A DNA stretch of 64,000 nucleotides from Streptomyces olindensis (GTDB lineage: Bacteria; Actinomycetota; Actinomycetes; Streptomycetales; Streptomycetaceae), in contig JJOH01000011.1 of assembly GCA_000696115.1 (NCBI GenBank), forward strand, positions 1-64,000, written 5' to 3'. The notes beneath the pieces were generated by a model that saw only the letters and a list, made by a program, of their open reading frames with translations, searched no databases and was not told the DNA's origin. A program made the position numbers and the translations under genes. Shown piece by piece: positions 61,946 to 64,000 of the stretch (its first letter is position 1; each line of letters starts with the position of its first letter).

Positions 61946-63139
61946 TCAGCTCCCGTCGGTGGGCAGGTCGGTGGAGGTGGGGTCGGCCGTCAGCCCGAAC
62001 AGGCCGCGCCGACGTACGCCCGATGCCGCCGGTACGTCGAGTTCGGCGAGCCCGATCACGCCGCGTCGGTGCACGGGACCGTCGACGGGCAGCGGGATGC
62101 CGATGGTCCGGCCGAGGGCGGCGGAGGCGTAGGCGGCGACGGTGGCCTCCAGCGTGTGCAGGGCGGCGCGTCCGGGTGCGGCGGGTGCCCGCCCGGTGGT
62201 GACGGCGTCGGCGAAGTCGGCGACGGTGGCCCGCAACGCGTCCGCGACCAGGGGCACGAGCTCTTGTCCTGCGGGGAGGCCGAGGGTCTCGGTACCCGCC
62301 TCGGTGGTCAGGCTCAACGCCTCGAACGGGGCCCAGGGGATGGTGCCCTCGTCGCGGTAACGGAGCACGATGCGCCCCTTGCTGCCGTTGATCCGGATGC
62401 CTCCGGGGCCGAATCCCCAGCCGATGTTGACCAGCGCGGCGCGGCGAGCCGTCTCCAGACGGCACAGGGCCAGGCCCTCGACCGCATCACCGGGGGTCGC
62501 GGCGTCGACGTGGGCCGATACCCGCTCGACCGGTTCGGCGAGGAGGTCTTCGGCGAGGTAGACGCCGTGCAGCATGTCCATCAGCACTCCGCCTCCGGCG
62601 GCGGCCGGGTCGTGGCGCCACTGGGGGCGGTAGCCGGCGGCGCCGGGTGAGTCGACGACACCGAGCATGTCGACGGTGACGGTGCGCACTTCGCCGATGG
62701 CGCCCTCGTCGATCAGCTCGCGGGCGGCGATGATCTCGGGGAAGAAGAGGTAGTTGTGTACGACGCCGAGCACGACGTGGGCTTCGTCCGCGGCCTTGAC
62801 CATGGCTGCGGCGTCGGCCGGTGTCGCGGCCAGCGGCTTCTCGCACAGGATGTGCTTGCCCGCGGCCGCCGCGGCGACCACGAGGTCACGGTGCAGGTGC
62901 TGCGGTGTGCACACGTCCACGACGTCGACGTCGTCGCGGGCGAGCAGCGCGAGCGCGTCGCCGTGCACCTGCCCGGGGGCCAAACCCGTGGTCGTACGCC
63001 CGAGTTCGAGCCGTTCGGGGGTGGGGTCGGCGAGGGCGGTGATCGTGAAGCGGTCCGGCTCCGCCTGGTAGGCGGGTACGTGGAAGTTGAGCGCGACGTT
63101 GCCGCATCCGACGATGCCGACGCGCAGGGGTGCGGTCAT
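61946..63139 (-). CDS. Gfo/Idh/MocA-family oxidoreductase
   Basis: This 397-residue dehydrogenase has the N-terminal Rossmann motif VGIVGCGNVALNFH, the conserved GKHILCEKPLA, and a C-terminal alpha/beta domain (GGGVLMDMLHGVYLAEDL with the catalytic Asp/His region). It would oxidise or reduce a sugar or cyclitol with NAD(P). It is preceded by a second family member 30 bp upstream and followed by the isomerase. Confidence 0.93.
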   Translation of the reverse strand: MTAPLRVGIVGCGNVALNFHVPAYQAEPDRFTITALADPTPERLELGRTTTGLAPGQVHGDALALLARDDVDVVDVCTPQHLHRDLVVAAAAAGKHILCEKPLAATPADAAAMVKAADEAHVVLGVVHNYLFFPEIIAARELIDEGAIGEVRTVTVDMLGVVDSPGAAGYRPQWRHDPAAAGGGVLMDMLHGVYLAEDLLAEPVERVSAHVDAATPGDAVEGLALCRLETARRAALVNIGWGFGPGGIRINGSKGRIVLRYRDEGTIPWAPFEALSLTTEAGTETLGLPAGQELVPLVADALRATVADFADAVTTGRAPAAPGRAALHTLEATVAAYASAALGRTIGIPLPVDGPVHRRGVIGLAELDVPAASGVRRRGLFGLTADPTSTDLPTDGS

Positions 63140-63169
63140 GGTGGGGCTCCTTGAGGACTCGCGGACGAG

Positions 63170-64000
63170 TCAAACGGCGACCGAAGGGGGCGGTGCGACC
63201 GGGCGGCCGAGGGCGGCGGCCCGGCGGACCGCGTCCACCACGGCGGCCTGATCGATCGCGTCGGCGCGGCCGAACAGCGGTGTCGTGCCGTGGGTGATGG
63301 CGTGCGAGGCGGCCTCGAACTCGATCCGGTAGGCGTCGGCGTTGTCCGGGTCGTCGGCGAAGGTCAGCCCGAAGGCCCCGTCCGGGTCGACCGGCAGACG
63401 CCGCGTGCCGCCGTTGTGCTCCAGGTCGATGTAGCCGCCGCGGCACAGCCAGGGATCCGGGACGGTGATCTTCCCCTCCGTTCCGATGACCTCCAGTTCG
63501 TCGCGCCGGGGGAAATCCAGCGCGACGTCGAACTGGGCGAGGACGTCGTTCGGCATCTCCAGCGTCGCGGCCAGCCGCAGGTCCGCGCCTTCCGCCCCCT
63601 CGGCCGGGTCCAGGACACGCGCGGCGTGCACGCGCTCGGGATGCCCGGCCAGGAGCCGGATCGCGCTGACGCAGTAGCAGCCGAGGTCGAGCGAGGCGCC
63701 GCCGCCGAGGGCGGTGGTGCGCCGGATGTCACCGGGCGGGACAGAGACGGTCAACGCGGCGCGCACATGGGCGAGTTGCCCGATAGCGCCGTCGGCGATC
63801 AGCTTGCGCACGAGGTGGGTCTGCGGGTGATGCCGATACATCAGACCCTCGACGCACAGCTTCCCGGCGGCCTCGGCGGCGTCGAAACAGCGTGCGGCGT
63901 CGGCGGCCTCCACCGCGAACGGCTTCTCGCACAGCACATGCTTGCCGGCGTTGAGCGCCTTGATCGTCCACTCGGTGTGCATCGAGACGGGCAGCGGGAC
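63170..64000 (-). CDS. Gfo/Idh/MocA-family oxidoreductase, partial at right edge
   Basis: The 277 codons present cover the C-terminal three quarters. VPLPVSMHTEWTIKALNAG leads into GKHVLCEKPFA, then EGLMYRHHPQTHLV, GGGASLDLGCYCVSAIRLL and the domain end. The N-terminal Rossmann GxGxxG lies beyond 64000. It resembles the dehydrogenase class with the CYCVSAIR motif, used on various sugars. It is the most upstream visible gene of the three-gene unit. Confidence 0.92.
   Translation of the reverse strand, partial: VPLPVSMHTEWTIKALNAGKHVLCEKPFAVEAADAARCFDAAEAAGKLCVEGLMYRHHPQTHLVRKLIADGAIGQLAHVRAALTVSVPPGDIRRTTALGGGASLDLGCYCVSAIRLLAGHPERVHAARVLDPAEGAEGADLRLAATLEMPNDVLAQFDVALDFPRRDELEVIGTEGKITVPDPWLCRGGYIDLEHNGGTRRLPVDPDGAFGLTFADDPDNADAYRIEFEAASHAITHGTTPLFGRADAIDQAAVVDAVRRAAALGRPVAPPPSVAV

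Overview
The window is high-GC DNA with codon use, leaderless starts and family content typical of Streptomyces. An intact tap-tpg pair (telomere-associated protein and terminal protein, 15.5-18.2 kb) ties it to a linear replicon, most likely a chromosome arm or a large linear plasmid. Decayed gene pieces, a Tn7-like transposition module and accessory catabolic and toxin genes fit an arm location. No rRNA, tRNA or CRISPR array was seen.

Layout. 0-8 kb: a truncated LuxR/TPR regulator piece at the left edge, then three exported enzymes on the minus strand (a PET-hydrolase/cutinase-like alpha/beta hydrolase, an endonuclease/exonuclease/phosphatase-family protein, and a metal-dependent hydrolase fused to a discoidin domain), a MocR remnant, a DUF6223 membrane protein and a NarL-type two-component pair. 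8-14 kb: an arsenic resistance island (ArsO-like flavoprotein, two ArsR repressors, Acr3 efflux permease, ArsC reductase), interrupted by an APC permease and a PadR regulator that share an identical 10-bp palindrome. 14-18 kb: decayed genes including a truncated terpene synthase, then tpg and tap. 18-36 kb: ordinary accessory genes (DUF998, PiT transporter, PP2C phosphatase, MASE1 protein, MOSC, YceI, a glycosyltransferase with a repeat-rich partner, VanW, a Tat-exported glycosidase-like protein under a LacI-type palindrome, an exported carbonic anhydrase, katG with furA, and a long-form GAPDH).

36.4-43.1 kb: a tightly overlapping tnsA-tnsB-tnsC-tniQ operon, with base composition visibly lower in GC than its surroundings, sits directly downstream of the GAPDH gene. 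This mirrors Tn7 beside glmS. TniQ carries a long C-terminal series of helix-turn-helix segments.

43.4-58.7 kb: pirin, an MDR oxidoreductase with a divergent MarR, about 1.8 kb of decayed genes, then two convergent aromatic-degradation operons separated by a 23-bp-stem terminator. One operon holds FAA hydrolase, cyclase, FAD monooxygenase, extradiol dioxygenase and FAA hydrolase. The other holds gentisate 1,2-dioxygenase and FAA hydrolase. A LysR regulator adjoins them; a second LysR and an SDR lacking its catalytic Tyr follow. 59.2-60.1 kb: a secreted ribosome-inactivating protein (ricin-A/Shiga-A fold, N-glycosidase residues present). 61-64 kb: a sugar isomerase and two Gfo/Idh/MocA dehydrogenases, the last running off the right edge.

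All functional calls rest on reading the sequence and on remembered family features. No database search was run.
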